NCBI RefSeq assembly: GCF_009193255.1
Contig: NZ_WACG01000008.1
Span: 99,716 to 163,715, forward strand
From: Arthrobacter koreensis
GTDB taxonomy: Bacteria > Actinomycetota > Actinomycetes > Actinomycetales > Micrococcaceae
DNA length: 64,000 nt
Reading direction: 5' to 3'
Shown: in pieces, positions 28,316 to 37,556 of the stretch
Layout of the letters: each line of letters opens with the position of its first letter
Position numbering within the stretch: position 1 is the first letter of the stretch
Program-made: the position numbers and the translations under genes
The notes under the pieces: generated by a model
What the model was told of the DNA's origin: nothing
Seen by the model: the letters and a program-made list of their open reading frames with translations, nothing else
Databases searched by the model: none

Positions 28316-29371
28316 GTGGAACGCAGCGCCCGTGGGGCAGGTATTCGTGAAGTCGCCGCCAGGGCAGGAGTCTCGGCAGCGACAGTCTCCCGGGCGCTGA
28401 GCGGCAACGGCAGGGTTTCCGAGCAGACCCGCCGAAAGGTCCGTGCCGCAGCGGAGGAACTGGGATTCGTCATCTCCTACAACGCCTCCTCGCTGGCCTC
28501 GGGCCGGAGCCGGAACATCGGAATCGTTATTCCCACGGTGGGACGCTGGTACTTCTCCCAGGTCCTGGAGGGCGCCGCGTCCGCGCTCATCGAGGCCGGC
28601 TACGACCTCACCCTGTACAACACCTCTGACGGCCCTGGCCACCGCGAGAGCGTGCTCAAGGAGATGCTCCAGCGCAAGAGGCTCGACGCCGTCATCACCG
28701 TAGCGCTGCGCCTCACCGAGGAAGAACTGGAACAGCTGCGCGAGGTGGGCAAGCCGATCGTCGCCATCGGCGGGCCGCTGCCGGAGACGCCGACGGTCCG
28801 GGTGGACGAGTTCCACATTTCCGCACTGGCTACCCGCCACCTCATCTCGCTTGGCCATACGCGGATCGCCCACATTGGCGGCGGTGAGGAACTCGAACGC
28901 GACTTCCGGATGGGAAGCACACGGCAGGACGGTTACCGCTCTGCCATGGCAGAAGCCGGCCTCACTCCCGAACCGCAGTGGCTGCGCAGTTCCGAATTCA
29001 GCGTTGCCGGCGGATTCGCGGCAGCCAAGGCGCTGCTCGCCGATCCCTCAGCCGGTGTCACCGGAATCTTCTGCGCCGCCGACGAAATTGCCGTGGGTGC
29101 CATCCTGGCCGCGCGGGAGCTTGGCCTGCGGGTGCCGGAAGACCTCTCGGTCATCGGCATCGACGGCCATGAGCTGTCGGCAGTTTTTGGCCTCACCACC
29201 ATTCGCCAGGACCCTGCCGGACAGGGAGCCGCCGCCGTCGGCGCCGTCCTGTCCCTTCTGCGCAAGGAGCCGGTGTCCGGCGAACTGCTGCACGGCACCT
29301 ACCCCACCGAGTTCGTCGTCCGGTCCAGCACGGCAGTGCCGCCCGGATTCACGGGCAGGACCGCAACGTAA
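28316..29371 (+). CDS. LacI-family transcriptional regulator
   Basis: A 351-residue regulator. The N-terminal LacI helix-turn-helix is GIREVAARAGVSAATVSRALSG (about 8-29) with a hinge helix around 50-65, and the rest is a periplasmic-binding-protein-like effector domain (IGIVIPTVGRWYFSQVLEGA; HTRIAHIGGGE; FCAADEIAVGAILAARELGLRVPEDLSVIGIDGHE). Start GTG 28316 is 4 bp after the GH13 stop, so it is co-transcribed with the glucosidase. It probably binds the operator at 26540-26553 and releases it on a maltose- or glucose-oligomer signal. Confidence 0.93.
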   Translation: MERSARGAGIREVAARAGVSAATVSRALSGNGRVSEQTRRKVRAAAEELGFVISYNASSLASGRSRNIGIVIPTVGRWYFSQVLEGAASALIEAGYDLTLYNTSDGPGHRESVLKEMLQRKRLDAVITVALRLTEEELEQLREVGKPIVAIGGPLPETPTVRVDEFHISALATRHLISLGHTRIAHIGGGEELERDFRMGSTRQDGYRSAMAEAGLTPEPQWLRSSEFSVAGGFAAAKALLADPSAGVTGIFCAADEIAVGAILAARELGLRVPEDLSVIGIDGHELSAVFGLTTIRQDPAGQGAAAVGAVLSLLRKEPVSGELLHGTYPTEFVVRSSTAVPPGFTGRTAT

Positions 29372-29449
29372 CTGTGCCTCGGCGGACCGGCTGGATAGGA
29401 TGACAGAGCCGGGCCTGACCGGAACGGAACGGGGGATAGAGGAACATCC

Positions 29450-29821
29450 ATGCTGGTGTTTTTGTGGGTAGCGGAAATAGTACTTGCCCTGCTGTACTTC
29501 GGCCTCGGAGCCATGCGCCTGATCCAGCCCTATGCCAAGCTGGTCCGGGTCCTGCGGTGGCCCGCAGATTTCCCGGCCTGGGGCGTCAAGCTCATTGGCG
29601 TGGCTGAAATCCTCGGCGCGCTGGGGCTCCTGCTTCCGGCCGCCACCGACGTGGCGCCCATCCTCACCCCGATCGCCGCCTGCGCGCTGGCGCTAATGAT
29701 GGCAGGCGCGGTTGCGGTGCACCTAAAGCGCAATGAACGCCAGCGGGTGGCGCTGCCCGCCATCCTGATGGCGGTGAACGTCTTCGTGGCCATTGGCCGG
29801 TTTGGTCCCTACCCGGGATGA
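29450..29821 (+). CDS. DoxX-family membrane protein
   Basis: A 123-residue protein with four hydrophobic segments, the DoxX-like layout (VAEIVLALLYFGLGAMRLIQPY; GVKLIGVAEILGALGLLLPA; LTPIAACALALMMAGAVAVHLKRNE). The family is associated with membrane redox or stress functions but is poorly defined. Its stop overlaps the next gene's ATG (ATGA), so the two are coupled. Confidence 0.87.
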   Translation: MLVFLWVAEIVLALLYFGLGAMRLIQPYAKLVRVLRWPADFPAWGVKLIGVAEILGALGLLLPAATDVAPILTPIAACALALMMAGAVAVHLKRNERQRVALPAILMAVNVFVAIGRFGPYPG

Positions 29822-30756
29822 GCCCCGCCCAGAGCCCGAAGGCCGCGGATCCGGCGGAGGCAGTCACCCGGCTTTACGGCTTGCTTCCAAGCGAGTTCAC
29901 GGCCTCCAGGAATGCCGAAGCGGCCGCTGCCAGCCGAGGCGGGCATCCCGATCTCGGCAAACGGCTGAAAGCCCTGCCCAAACCGTCCGCCGCGGCTTGG
30001 CTGGCCAACATGCTCATCCGCGAAGAAGGGCCGTCCATCTCCAGTGTCCTGGCCCTCGGCGCGTCCCTGCGGGAAGCCCAGGCGGACCTGGACCGGGAAG
30101 AGATACGCCGGCTGAACTCCGAACGCCACCGCCTGCTCAGGAGCCTGGCCCGGGACGCACGGGGGCTGGCGGAAAAGCTCGGCAACCCGGTCAGTGCTGC
30201 AGTGGCCGCCGAAGTGGAGCAGACCCTCTGGGCCGCGATGACAGACCCCAACGCTGCTGCGGCGCTTGCCTCCGGGCGCCTCGTGCGCGGACTGGAAGCG
30301 AACGGCTGGGAGCCTGTGGACCTCGACGGCGCCGTCGCGGATCCGGAGTCTGCCTCACCGCTGGTGTCCGCGGGTGCCAGGAGCAGGCAACCCGGCAGTG
30401 CGGATGCCGGTAACGCGCCGGGCAAGGGAACGCCTCGCCAGCAGCAGGCAGCCCGGGCAAAGGCCCGGAAAGAAGCGCAGCAGGAGCTGGCGAACGCCAG
30501 CGAAGCCGCGAAGCAGGCTGAACAAAAACTCGCCGAAGTCCAGTCAGAGGTTGACGGCCAGGCGTCATTCCGTGACGGCCTGACCGATGAGATTGATGAC
30601 CTGCGGGAGCGGATCCGCGAGCTGGAGCGCGAAATCAGCGACCTCGACCGGCGGCGCGGAGCGCTTGAACGTGCCCGGGACAAAGCACGGCGTGAGGCGA
30701 GAGCCGCCCGCCGAGCGGTGGAGAAAGCGGAAACGAAGCTGGACTCGCTTCGCTAG
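29818..30756 (+). CDS. Conserved actinobacterial coiled-coil protein of unknown function
   Basis: A 312-residue soluble protein. The N-terminal half is helical with a recognisable actinobacterial family pattern (RLYGLLPSEFTASRNAEAA; LPKPSAAAWLANMLIREE). A Ser/Gly/Pro-rich linker lies at about 180-210, and a long highly charged coiled coil runs from about 210 to the end (RERIRELEREISDLDRRRGA...). Some family members are mislabelled as transposases, but no nuclease motif is present here. It is translationally coupled to the DoxX gene by a 4-bp overlap. Function unknown. Confidence 0.83.
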   Translation: MSPAQSPKAADPAEAVTRLYGLLPSEFTASRNAEAAAASRGGHPDLGKRLKALPKPSAAAWLANMLIREEGPSISSVLALGASLREAQADLDREEIRRLNSERHRLLRSLARDARGLAEKLGNPVSAAVAAEVEQTLWAAMTDPNAAAALASGRLVRGLEANGWEPVDLDGAVADPESASPLVSAGARSRQPGSADAGNAPGKGTPRQQQAARAKARKEAQQELANASEAAKQAEQKLAEVQSEVDGQASFRDGLTDEIDDLRERIRELEREISDLDRRRGALERARDKARREARAARRAVEKAETKLDSLR

Positions 30757-30789
30757 CCGGTGTCCGGCCGGGGCCTACCCCTGCAACAT

Positions 30790-31473
30790 TCAGTTCTGGT
30801 AGGAACGCAGCTGCTCCTTCAGGGCTCCCTCCCGCAGCAGCTGAAGCCTGAGGGCGCGGGCCGTGGCCATGTGGTTCCGGGCGATAGTGCGGGCCGTATC
30901 AGCGTCTTCCCGGTCGATGGCGTCCACGAGTGCTGCATGCTCTTCCAGGGCATCTTCCCACCGCTGTCCTACCGAGAGGGTCGAGTGCGGCGCGTGCACC
31001 AGGTGTGTGGAGAGCCGCTCGAGCAGGTCCTGCAGCACTGGATTGTGGGCACAGGCCCACACGGCGGAATGAAATTCAAGGTTGGTCTTGATACGGGTCT
31101 GGTCATCGGGATCCTGCAGGCTCCGGTCCCTCTCCAACAGGGCCTCCAGCCGCATCTGGTCGGTAAAGCGGCGGGCCCTGGCAGCCTGTCCGGCAGCTTC
31201 TTCCTCCAGCAGGATCCGCATGTCATAAACCTGGATGACCTGCTGCGGATCCACTTGGGGAACCTGCAGGCCGCGTGCCACTCTTTCCAGCAGCCGTTCC
31301 TGCTGCAGGCGGGAGAGCGCCTCCCGAACCGGAGTCCGGGAGACGCCAAACCGCTCAGCGAGGTTCACCTCACGCATGGGAGTTCCGGGCGGGTGCAGCC
31401 CGGAGAGGATCTCCGACCTCAAAGTCAGGAAGATCGACTCGCCGTCCTTGCGGGAAGATGCCGGTTGGGCCAC
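30790..31473 (-). CDS. GntR-family (FadR/FCD) transcriptional regulator of the tricarboxylate genes
   Basis: A 227-residue regulator with an N-terminal winged helix (GTPMREVNLAERFGVSRTPVREALSRLQQERLLERV) and an FCD ligand-binding domain of helices (about 90-215; MRILLEEEAAGQAARARR; LEFHSAVWACAHNPVLQDLLERL; EEHAALVDAIDREDADTA) with the Asp/His pattern that often binds a metal and a carboxylate. It lies 48 bp downstream of the TcuA-like gene on the same strand. It probably represses the TcuA and Tct operons in the absence of the tricarboxylate substrate. Confidence 0.92.
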   Translation of the reverse strand: MAQPASSRKDGESIFLTLRSEILSGLHPPGTPMREVNLAERFGVSRTPVREALSRLQQERLLERVARGLQVPQVDPQQVIQVYDMRILLEEEAAGQAARARRFTDQMRLEALLERDRSLQDPDDQTRIKTNLEFHSAVWACAHNPVLQDLLERLSTHLVHAPHSTLSVGQRWEDALEEHAALVDAIDREDADTARTIARNHMATARALRLQLLREGALKEQLRSYQN

Positions 31474-31521
31474 TGTGAGTTTTCCTTGCGCGAGAGCCGT
31501 CAGTAAGGGTCTACGGCAACT

Positions 31522-32997
31522 TTACGCGAGCGCTCCGGCCCGCCGTCCGAAGACGCATCCGGCTGCAAGGCCCGACCCGCCGGGGTAGTTCGTGCTGAAC
31601 AGGCCGCCGAGCATCTCTCCCGCCGCGAAGAGCCCGGGGATGGGCGCGCCGCTATCGTCGAGGACACGTCCGTGGGTGTCTCCCTTGACGCCGCCAAAGG
31701 TGAAGGTGATGCCGCAGGTAACTCCGAAGGCGTAGAAGGGACCGGTTTCGATCGGGCTGGCCCAGTTGCTCTTCGGAGGCTGGGTGCGGGCCGCCCGGCC
31801 ATCCAGGACGTTGGGGTCCAGGGGCACGGTCCGGTCGATTGAATTGTTGAACTCAGTGACGGTCTTCTCCAGCTTCTCCTCGCTGATCCCAATCCTGGCC
31901 GCCAGCCCGGCAATGGTGTCCGCTGATTCAACTGACACCCCGGGCATGTCGTACTCCTCCGTGCGCAGCATGGGACGCAGGGACGCATCGAAGATTTGGT
32001 AGGCGACGGAACCGGGCTGGCGCAGGATCTCGCGTCCGTACTTGGCGTACGTGTAGTTCCGGAAATCGGCTCCCTCGTCGAGGAATCGTTCCCCGTTCCG
32101 GTTGACGATGATGCCAAGCGGGTAGCTCTGCCGGGTCAGGCGGTTGGTGAGCTCCCTGTTCGATTCGTTCATCGGGGTGAAGGCGTCCCACTGCACGCTG
32201 TGGCAGGTGTTCCAGTCACCGCCGCGGGCAGCACCAATCTCCAGCGCCGCCGTGATCATGTCGCCGGTGTTGCAGGGGGTTCCGCGAACCTTGGCATTTT
32301 CCCAGCCGTCGCCGAGGAACTCCCGGCGCTTGTGCGGGTCGGATTCGAATCCGCCGGCAGTGAGGATCACTGATTCGGCGGTGAAGGCGCGCTCCCCCGC
32401 GGGCGTCTGCACGCGGACTCCGGTGACGGCACCGTCCCGGGTTATCAGCCCCGTAGCGGCGTGTCCGTAGCGGACATCCACGCCCAGACCGGCTGCAACG
32501 CGTGCATGGTCCGCCATCAGCCCCTCTCCGCCACCCACGTTGCCAACGTGCAGTCCACCCCAGAACAGGTAGCTGCCGTCGGAGCGCTGGTACGCCTGGC
32601 GTTCATACATCAGCCGATACTTGAGCCCCAGACCTGCCAGCCAGCGCAGGGTGGACTGGGACTCGGAGATAAGGACCCTGGTGAGTTCGGGATCATTGCG
32701 CCCCTCCGTCACCTTGGCCAGGTCATGTGCGTAGTCCTCAGCGGTATACGGCGGCACTTCGGTGTCCGGGTGCCGCTCATCGTCTTCGATGAACCCCCGC
32801 AGGTCCTCAAGCCCGCCATGGACAATCCGGGTGGCGCCTGCGGTGTAGAAGCTGTTACCCCCGGACAGCTCTTCGGATCCCTTCTCCAGCAGGATGACCT
32901 TCCTGCCCCGTTCGGCGGCCGCATGGGCAGCGGTGAATCCGGCGTTCCCGCCGCCGATCACCAGGACATCCGCGTCCAGCTGAGTCTCCTGTGGCAT
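31522..32997 (-). CDS. tcuA: FAD-dependent tricarballylate dehydrogenase (TcuA-like)
   Basis: A 491-residue flavoprotein of the fumarate reductase/succinate dehydrogenase flavoprotein family. The dinucleotide-binding motif is VLVIGGGNAGFTAAHAAAERG near the N terminus; SGGNSFYTAGATRIVHGG and the C-terminal LFAAGEMLGGLFSTNYPGGSGLAAG are typical of TcuA, which oxidises tricarballylate to cis-aconitate. The true start is ATG 32997; the longer frame is not protein-like. The adjacent Tct transporter supports a tricarboxylate substrate. The usual electron-transfer partner TcuB is not in the neighbourhood. Confidence 0.88.
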   Translation of the reverse strand: MPQETQLDADVLVIGGGNAGFTAAHAAAERGRKVILLEKGSEELSGGNSFYTAGATRIVHGGLEDLRGFIEDDERHPDTEVPPYTAEDYAHDLAKVTEGRNDPELTRVLISESQSTLRWLAGLGLKYRLMYERQAYQRSDGSYLFWGGLHVGNVGGGEGLMADHARVAAGLGVDVRYGHAATGLITRDGAVTGVRVQTPAGERAFTAESVILTAGGFESDPHKRREFLGDGWENAKVRGTPCNTGDMITAALEIGAARGGDWNTCHSVQWDAFTPMNESNRELTNRLTRQSYPLGIIVNRNGERFLDEGADFRNYTYAKYGREILRQPGSVAYQIFDASLRPMLRTEEYDMPGVSVESADTIAGLAARIGISEEKLEKTVTEFNNSIDRTVPLDPNVLDGRAARTQPPKSNWASPIETGPFYAFGVTCGITFTFGGVKGDTHGRVLDDSGAPIPGLFAAGEMLGGLFSTNYPGGSGLAAGCVFGRRAGALA

Positions 32998-33030
32998 GGC
33001 TAAACACTCTCTCTCATCGTCGGCTGAGTT

Positions 33031-33040
33031 ATGTATACAA
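33031..33040. promoter_or_regulatory. Candidate FadR-type GntR operator near tcuA
   Basis: ATGTATACAA, a GTATAC-centred palindrome of the kind bound by FCD-type GntR proteins, lies 34 bp upstream of the tcuA-like start. It is unproven. Confidence 0.45.
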
Positions 33041-33143
33041 ACTAGCCTATGAAAATACATTGGAGAAGAGTTCCGCACTCTCGAACCGAAATTCAGCCTG
33101 CCATATCAGCCAAGTCTGCATATGGCTAGGGGTCTGCGCCGTA

Positions 33144-33172
33144 TTGCAGTGACGTGGATCACGGTATATACA
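33144..33172 (+). promoter_or_regulatory. Predicted promoter of the tctCBA operon
   Basis: TTGCAG (33144-33149), a 17-bp spacer and TATACA (33167-33172) form a good sigma-A-like promoter upstream of tctC. The overlapping GGTATATACA is also operator-like. Confidence 0.55.
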
Positions 33173-33181
33173 TGGACTTCA

Positions 33182-33191
33182 TTGTGTACAA
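33182..33191. promoter_or_regulatory. Candidate FadR-type GntR operator at the tctCBA promoter
   Basis: TTGTGTACAA lies ten bases downstream of the predicted -10, an ideal repressor position, and resembles the ATGTATACAA site on the tcuA side. Confidence 0.45.
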
Positions 33192-33237
33192 GCAGCATCG
33201 ACCCCCAACAACCACGACGCTCTTTGGAACAGGACCC

Positions 33238-34218
33238 ATGAAGCTAAACCTGCGCTCCGGCGCCTTCGCCCTGGTTACGGTGCTGGTCACAGTGCTGGCC
33301 CTGATCAACGCTGCGTCATCCGGCGGAACCGCCACCGCCCGCAGCAAACTGACCCTGATCGCTCCCGCCGCCCCGGGCGGAGGCTGGGACGGGTTCGCCC
33401 GCGAATCCCAGCAGGCGCTGCGGGGCAACGGAATCGTGAACAACCCGCAGGTGGTCAACGTCCCGGGTGCGGGCGGAACAATCGGCCTCAGCCAGTTTGT
33501 ACAGACCCCTGGACGCGAGGATGCCCTGCTGGTCACCGGCGGCGTCATGATCGGTGCCATCGAACTGGCGGACAACCCGGAGTCCATGGCGGATGTGGTC
33601 CCCATCGCCAAACTCGCAGATGACTACGCTGCCCTGGTGGTACCGGCAGACAGCGAGTTCCAGACACTGGATGACTTCCTCGCCGCGTGGATCCAGAACC
33701 CCGGCGGCACATCGATTGGCGGCGGCTCCCTCGGATCCATCGACCACCTCCTCAGCGGACTGCTCGCCAAGGAAGTTGGCCTCGATCCGAAATTGGTGAA
33801 CTACGTGGCCTACTCCGGCGGCGGTGAGGCGCTAACCTCCCTGCTCTCCCACACCACGGCAGCGGGTATGTCCGGCTACAACGAGGTAGCTGACCAGATT
33901 GAGGCCGGTTCCCTGCGGGTATTGGCAATTTCCTCCGAAGAACGCCTGGACGGTGTGGACGTTCCCACCTTTAGGGAACAGGGGGTGGACGTAGCGATGT
34001 CCAACTGGCGCGGCGTAGTGGCAGCCCCCGGCATTTCCGACGCCGCCCGCGAGGAATTCACCGCCATTGTCACCGAAATGCGCGAAACAGACGACTGGAA
34101 AGACACCCTGGCCCGCAACAGCTGGACAGACAGCTTTGCCACCGGTGAGGAGCTCGAGGAGTTCATATCCGGCGAAGTGGCCACTGCACGCGAGATCGTA
34201 AAGGACCTGGGACTATGA
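33238..34218 (+). CDS. tctC: Tripartite tricarboxylate transporter substrate-binding protein (TctC)
   Basis: A 326-residue secreted binding protein. ATG 33238 (MKLNLRSGAFALVTV) gives an N-terminal hydrophobic signal or anchor segment (about 8-28); the frame is open further upstream but without signal-like sequence. The mature part has the TctC pattern (LIAPAAPGGGWDGFARE; NVPGAGGTIGLSQFV; GGGSLGSIDHLLSGLL). There is no lipobox Cys. It captures tricarboxylates outside the membrane and delivers them to TctA/TctB. It overlaps tctB by 4 bp. Confidence 0.93.
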   Translation: MKLNLRSGAFALVTVLVTVLALINAASSGGTATARSKLTLIAPAAPGGGWDGFARESQQALRGNGIVNNPQVVNVPGAGGTIGLSQFVQTPGREDALLVTGGVMIGAIELADNPESMADVVPIAKLADDYAALVVPADSEFQTLDDFLAAWIQNPGGTSIGGGSLGSIDHLLSGLLAKEVGLDPKLVNYVAYSGGGEALTSLLSHTTAAGMSGYNEVADQIEAGSLRVLAISSEERLDGVDVPTFREQGVDVAMSNWRGVVAAPGISDAAREEFTAIVTEMRETDDWKDTLARNSWTDSFATGEELEEFISGEVATAREIVKDLGL

Positions 34219-34847
34219 GCATCACCGGAAGCAGGCCCGATGCAGGGCGCCGGCAGGGCACGGACAATCCTCCCGCAGCGGAAGGCGGATTCCTGCGGGG
34301 CCGAAGCGAACTGCTGGTCGCCGTCGTTCTCTACGCCCTTGCAGTTTTCCTGACCGTGGGCACGGCCACCATGAACGTGCAGGGCTCGGCGACACCCGGG
34401 CCACGGTTTTTCCCGGTCCTGGTGTGCATCCTGCTGTACGCGGTGGCCACGGCGCTGACTATCTCGGTGCTGCGCAACCCGAGCGTCCCGGATACCCGCA
34501 AGCACCCTGACCACGGGAATTTCTCCGCGGACATGCTCCGTGACCTCGCCGGCCTTCCGGCGGACAGGACCCAGACGGCACCGGCTGGTTCCTGGCGCAC
34601 TTACTCAGACTGGCGGACCATCGGGCTGGTGCTCCTGGGATTAGTCACCTTCACTGCGGTCCTGAACCTCCTGGGCTGGATCCTCAGCGCAGCATTCCTC
34701 TTCTGGATCATCTGCTACGCGCTCGGCAGCAGGCGCCCGGCCTTCGACGCCGGTGTTTCACTGCTTTTCGCGTCCGCAATCCAGCTCGCTTTCAACGCCG
34801 GACTGGGGCTCAACCTGCCCTCCGGATTCCTGGGAGGACTTCTCTAG
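34215..34847 (+). CDS. tctB: Tripartite tricarboxylate transporter small membrane subunit (TctB)
   Basis: A 210-residue membrane protein with four hydrophobic segments (about 33-55, 70-92, 138-160, 175-205) and a long cytoplasmic loop, as in TctB. Its position between tctC (4-bp overlap) and tctA (directly abutting) defines it. Small-subunit sequences are poorly conserved, so context is the main evidence. Confidence 0.9.
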   Translation: MSITGSRPDAGRRQGTDNPPAAEGGFLRGRSELLVAVVLYALAVFLTVGTATMNVQGSATPGPRFFPVLVCILLYAVATALTISVLRNPSVPDTRKHPDHGNFSADMLRDLAGLPADRTQTAPAGSWRTYSDWRTIGLVLLGLVTFTAVLNLLGWILSAAFLFWIICYALGSRRPAFDAGVSLLFASAIQLAFNAGLGLNLPSGFLGGLL

Positions 34848-36386
34848 ATGGATCAGCTATCCCTGCTCTTCGACGGCTTCGGAGCCGCACTGACACCCAT
34901 GAACCTGTTGTGGGTACTGATTGGCGCCGTCCTGGGCACCGCCGTCGGGGTCCTTCCAGGCCTTGGCTCCGCCATGGCCGTGGCGCTGCTCCTGCCGGTT
35001 ACCTTCTCCCTTGATCCCACGGCCGCGTTCATCATGTTCGCCGGCATTTACTTCGGCGGGCTGTTCGGAGATTCGACGGCCGGCATCCTGCTCAACACCC
35101 CCGGCAATTCATCCGCGATCGCTTCCACCTTCGAAGGCCACCGGATGGCTAAGAACGGCCATGCCGCCAAGGCACTGGCCACGGCCGCCATCGGAGCCTT
35201 CATCGGCGGGCTGATCGCCACCACGCTGGTGGTCTTCTTCGCCCCCACGCTGGTGAAGCTCGCCACCGTCTTTGGGCCGGCGGAGTACTTCGCCCTGGCA
35301 GTCTTCGCGTTCCTGGCCATCTCGTCAGTTGTGTCCGAGTCCGTGGTCCGTGGCCTTGCCGCACTGGGCATTGGGCTGGCGCTCGCCCTGGTGGGAATCG
35401 ATGGTCCCAGCGGCACCGCCCGCTTCACGCTCGGAATGCCCCAGCTCTTCGACGGCATCTCCATCATCGTGATCACTGTGGGACTGCTCGCGCTGGGCGA
35501 GGTTTTCCACATTGCCTCCCGTATCCACCGGGATCCGGCCGCGACCCAAATCAAGACCCGCGGGCGTGCCCGCATCAATCTGGGAGACGTCCGCCGGGCG
35601 CTGCCGGCCTGGCTGCGCGGTACGGCTTTCGGTGCACCGTTTGGCCTGATTCCGGCCGGAGGTGCCGAGGTTCCCACGTTCCTGGCCTACGGTACGGAAA
35701 AGAAACTCGCTGCCCGGCGGAAGGACCCCGAGTTCGGAACCACAGGTTCCATCAAGGGCCTGGCCGCCCCAGAGGCTGCCTCGAACGCGACGGCGGGAAC
35801 TGCCATGGGTGCGCTGCTCGCGCTGGGCCTGCCCACCTCCGCGACCGCCGCGATCATGCTCGCCGCCTTCCAGCAGTACGGCATGCAGCCGGGCCCGCTG
35901 CTCTTCGAACGCAGCGGGGAACTGGTCTGGGCCCTCCTTGCCTCGCTGTTCATCGGGCTGGTGATCCTGCTCATCATCAACCTGCCGTTCGCAACGGTGT
36001 GGGCCAAGCTGCTGAACATTCCACGGCACTACCTGTACGCCGGAATCACGGTGTTCTCCATGCTGGGCGTCTACGCCGTCAGTTCCTCGGTCCTTGATCT
36101 CTGGCTCCTGATCGCCATCGGCCTCGCAGGGTTCATGATGCGCCGCTTCAACATCCCCCTCGCCCCGGTGCTGATCGCTGTCATTCTTGGCCCGATGGCC
36201 GAAACCGAACTCCGCCGGGCGCTGGCCGTCTCTGAGGGGGATCTGGGCATCCTGGTGGGAAGCCCGATTACCATCACCCTCTACCTGGTACTGGCAGTCG
36301 CCCTCGCCGTCTCCGGAGTCCAGCATGTGCGGCACCGCCGCACCCGGAAGGATTCAGAACCCGCAGTGCAGGCCGTGGATGCCTGA
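34848..36386 (+). CDS. tctA: Tripartite tricarboxylate transporter large permease (TctA)
   Basis: A 512-residue permease with about twelve hydrophobic segments and the two conserved TctA Gly-rich motifs: GTAVGVLPGLGSAMAVALLLPVTF near the N terminus and GLIPAGGAEVPTFLAYGTEKKL in the middle. It uses an ion gradient to import the substrate bound by TctC. Start ATG 34848 immediately follows the tctB stop. The operon ends here, 5 bp from the stop of the convergent zapE gene. Confidence 0.95.
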   Translation: MDQLSLLFDGFGAALTPMNLLWVLIGAVLGTAVGVLPGLGSAMAVALLLPVTFSLDPTAAFIMFAGIYFGGLFGDSTAGILLNTPGNSSAIASTFEGHRMAKNGHAAKALATAAIGAFIGGLIATTLVVFFAPTLVKLATVFGPAEYFALAVFAFLAISSVVSESVVRGLAALGIGLALALVGIDGPSGTARFTLGMPQLFDGISIIVITVGLLALGEVFHIASRIHRDPAATQIKTRGRARINLGDVRRALPAWLRGTAFGAPFGLIPAGGAEVPTFLAYGTEKKLAARRKDPEFGTTGSIKGLAAPEAASNATAGTAMGALLALGLPTSATAAIMLAAFQQYGMQPGPLLFERSGELVWALLASLFIGLVILLIINLPFATVWAKLLNIPRHYLYAGITVFSMLGVYAVSSSVLDLWLLIAIGLAGFMMRRFNIPLAPVLIAVILGPMAETELRRALAVSEGDLGILVGSPITITLYLVLAVALAVSGVQHVRHRRTRKDSEPAVQAVDA

Positions 36387-36391
36387 GGCAG

Positions 36392-37444
36392 CTAGGCGGG
36401 GACCGGCGCGGAGAGCATCCCGAACCGGCTGCTGATCCTGGCCAGGTCGATTTCGTGGGCAATGCCCGGGAACGTGCCCGCGTAGTTCCTGAACCCGAGC
36501 ACATCCAGGCGGCAGCCGGCGTCGTACAGTACGTCCACGAGGTTGCCGAAGCGCTGCCAGGCAAACGGGTCTTCGTGGGTGGTGTCCGGAACTCCGGACA
36601 CCACCCAGTGGCGGTATTGGCCGGCCAGCGCCAGATAGTCCGACGCCGCAGAACGGGCCGCGCACAGGTCCCCGAAGGTGAACCAGAGCTGCCCGTCCGC
36701 TGCCCGTGCCGCCTTCAGCGCCACCGGGCCCGGAGAGAGCACTGCTGCTTCCTGCGGCTCGGGCAGCCGCAGGCCCGCCGCCGCCAGGCTCGCCGCATCC
36801 GGCTCACGGAGATGGTGTCCCGAAGCGAATCCGGCCGTTCCGCGGGGGCGGGTGGAGCGGTAGTCCAGTGTTCCGTCCAGGGCCGCCACCTGCAGCCGGG
36901 TGGTGATGAGTTCGATCCCTGCTTCAAACAGGTGGTGGAACATCGGATCCGGCAGCAGCTCGTGCGGCGCGTAGTTCGACGTCGCCACCAGCACGGTTCC
37001 GCGTTCCTCCACCTCGCGAAGCAGGCGGGTCACGAAAGCGGCGTCCGCCGGACCGTTGACGTGGAACTCGTCGAAGCAGAGCAGCCTGGCATCGCCCAGC
37101 AGGGCGTCCAGCCCGGCGGCGAAGGCAGACTGCTGGGCGAAACCCTTCTGCCCGTATCCCTCGAAGGTCCGGGCATGCAGCTCCCGGAAGAAGTCATGGA
37201 AGTGCAGGCGGCGTTTTTCGGCGAGGGGAACGGCTTCGCAGAACGCGTCCAGCAGCCAGGTTTTTCCCCGGCCGGGAGGGCCCCACAAATAGACGGACCT
37301 GCCGGGCTCCCCGGAGATGGCTGCTGCCCCGGCGCGCGCAAGCAGCGGAAGCACCGCCAGCTGGGCGGCGTCTAGCTCCAGGCCCTCCGCCCGGGCCGCC
37401 TGCCGTACCGCCGAGGAAATCGAATCAACGTGCACGGAGGTCAT
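36392..37444 (-). CDS. zapE: AFG1-family ATPase, cell division protein ZapE
   Basis: A 350-residue P-loop ATPase. Walker A is WGPPGRGKTWLLD, the AFG1 region HFHDFFRELHARTFEGYGQK follows, and Walker B is LLCFDEFHVNGPADA; VLVATSNYAPHELLPDPMFH and the C-terminal DVLYDAGCRLDVL complete the family pattern. ZapE interacts with the FtsZ ring in proteobacteria, and AFG1 acts on mitochondrial protein quality control; the actinobacterial role is not settled. The start is ATG 37444; the longer frame is not conserved-looking. All motifs intact. Confidence 0.92.
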   Translation of the reverse strand: MTSVHVDSISSAVRQAARAEGLELDAAQLAVLPLLARAGAAAISGEPGRSVYLWGPPGRGKTWLLDAFCEAVPLAEKRRLHFHDFFRELHARTFEGYGQKGFAQQSAFAAGLDALLGDARLLCFDEFHVNGPADAAFVTRLLREVEERGTVLVATSNYAPHELLPDPMFHHLFEAGIELITTRLQVAALDGTLDYRSTRPRGTAGFASGHHLREPDAASLAAAGLRLPEPQEAAVLSPGPVALKAARAADGQLWFTFGDLCAARSAASDYLALAGQYRHWVVSGVPDTTHEDPFAWQRFGNLVDVLYDAGCRLDVLGFRNYAGTFPGIAHEIDLARISSRFGMLSAPVPA

Positions 37445-37556
37445 ACACCGGTTATACAGAGTCGTATCGGCGCCTCCAAATGCTCCGCTGTGGCAAGATT
37501 TCAGCGTCGGCACAGATGGCTGCCGTTACGTGTCAGGACAGCAGGCAAGGGACAAA

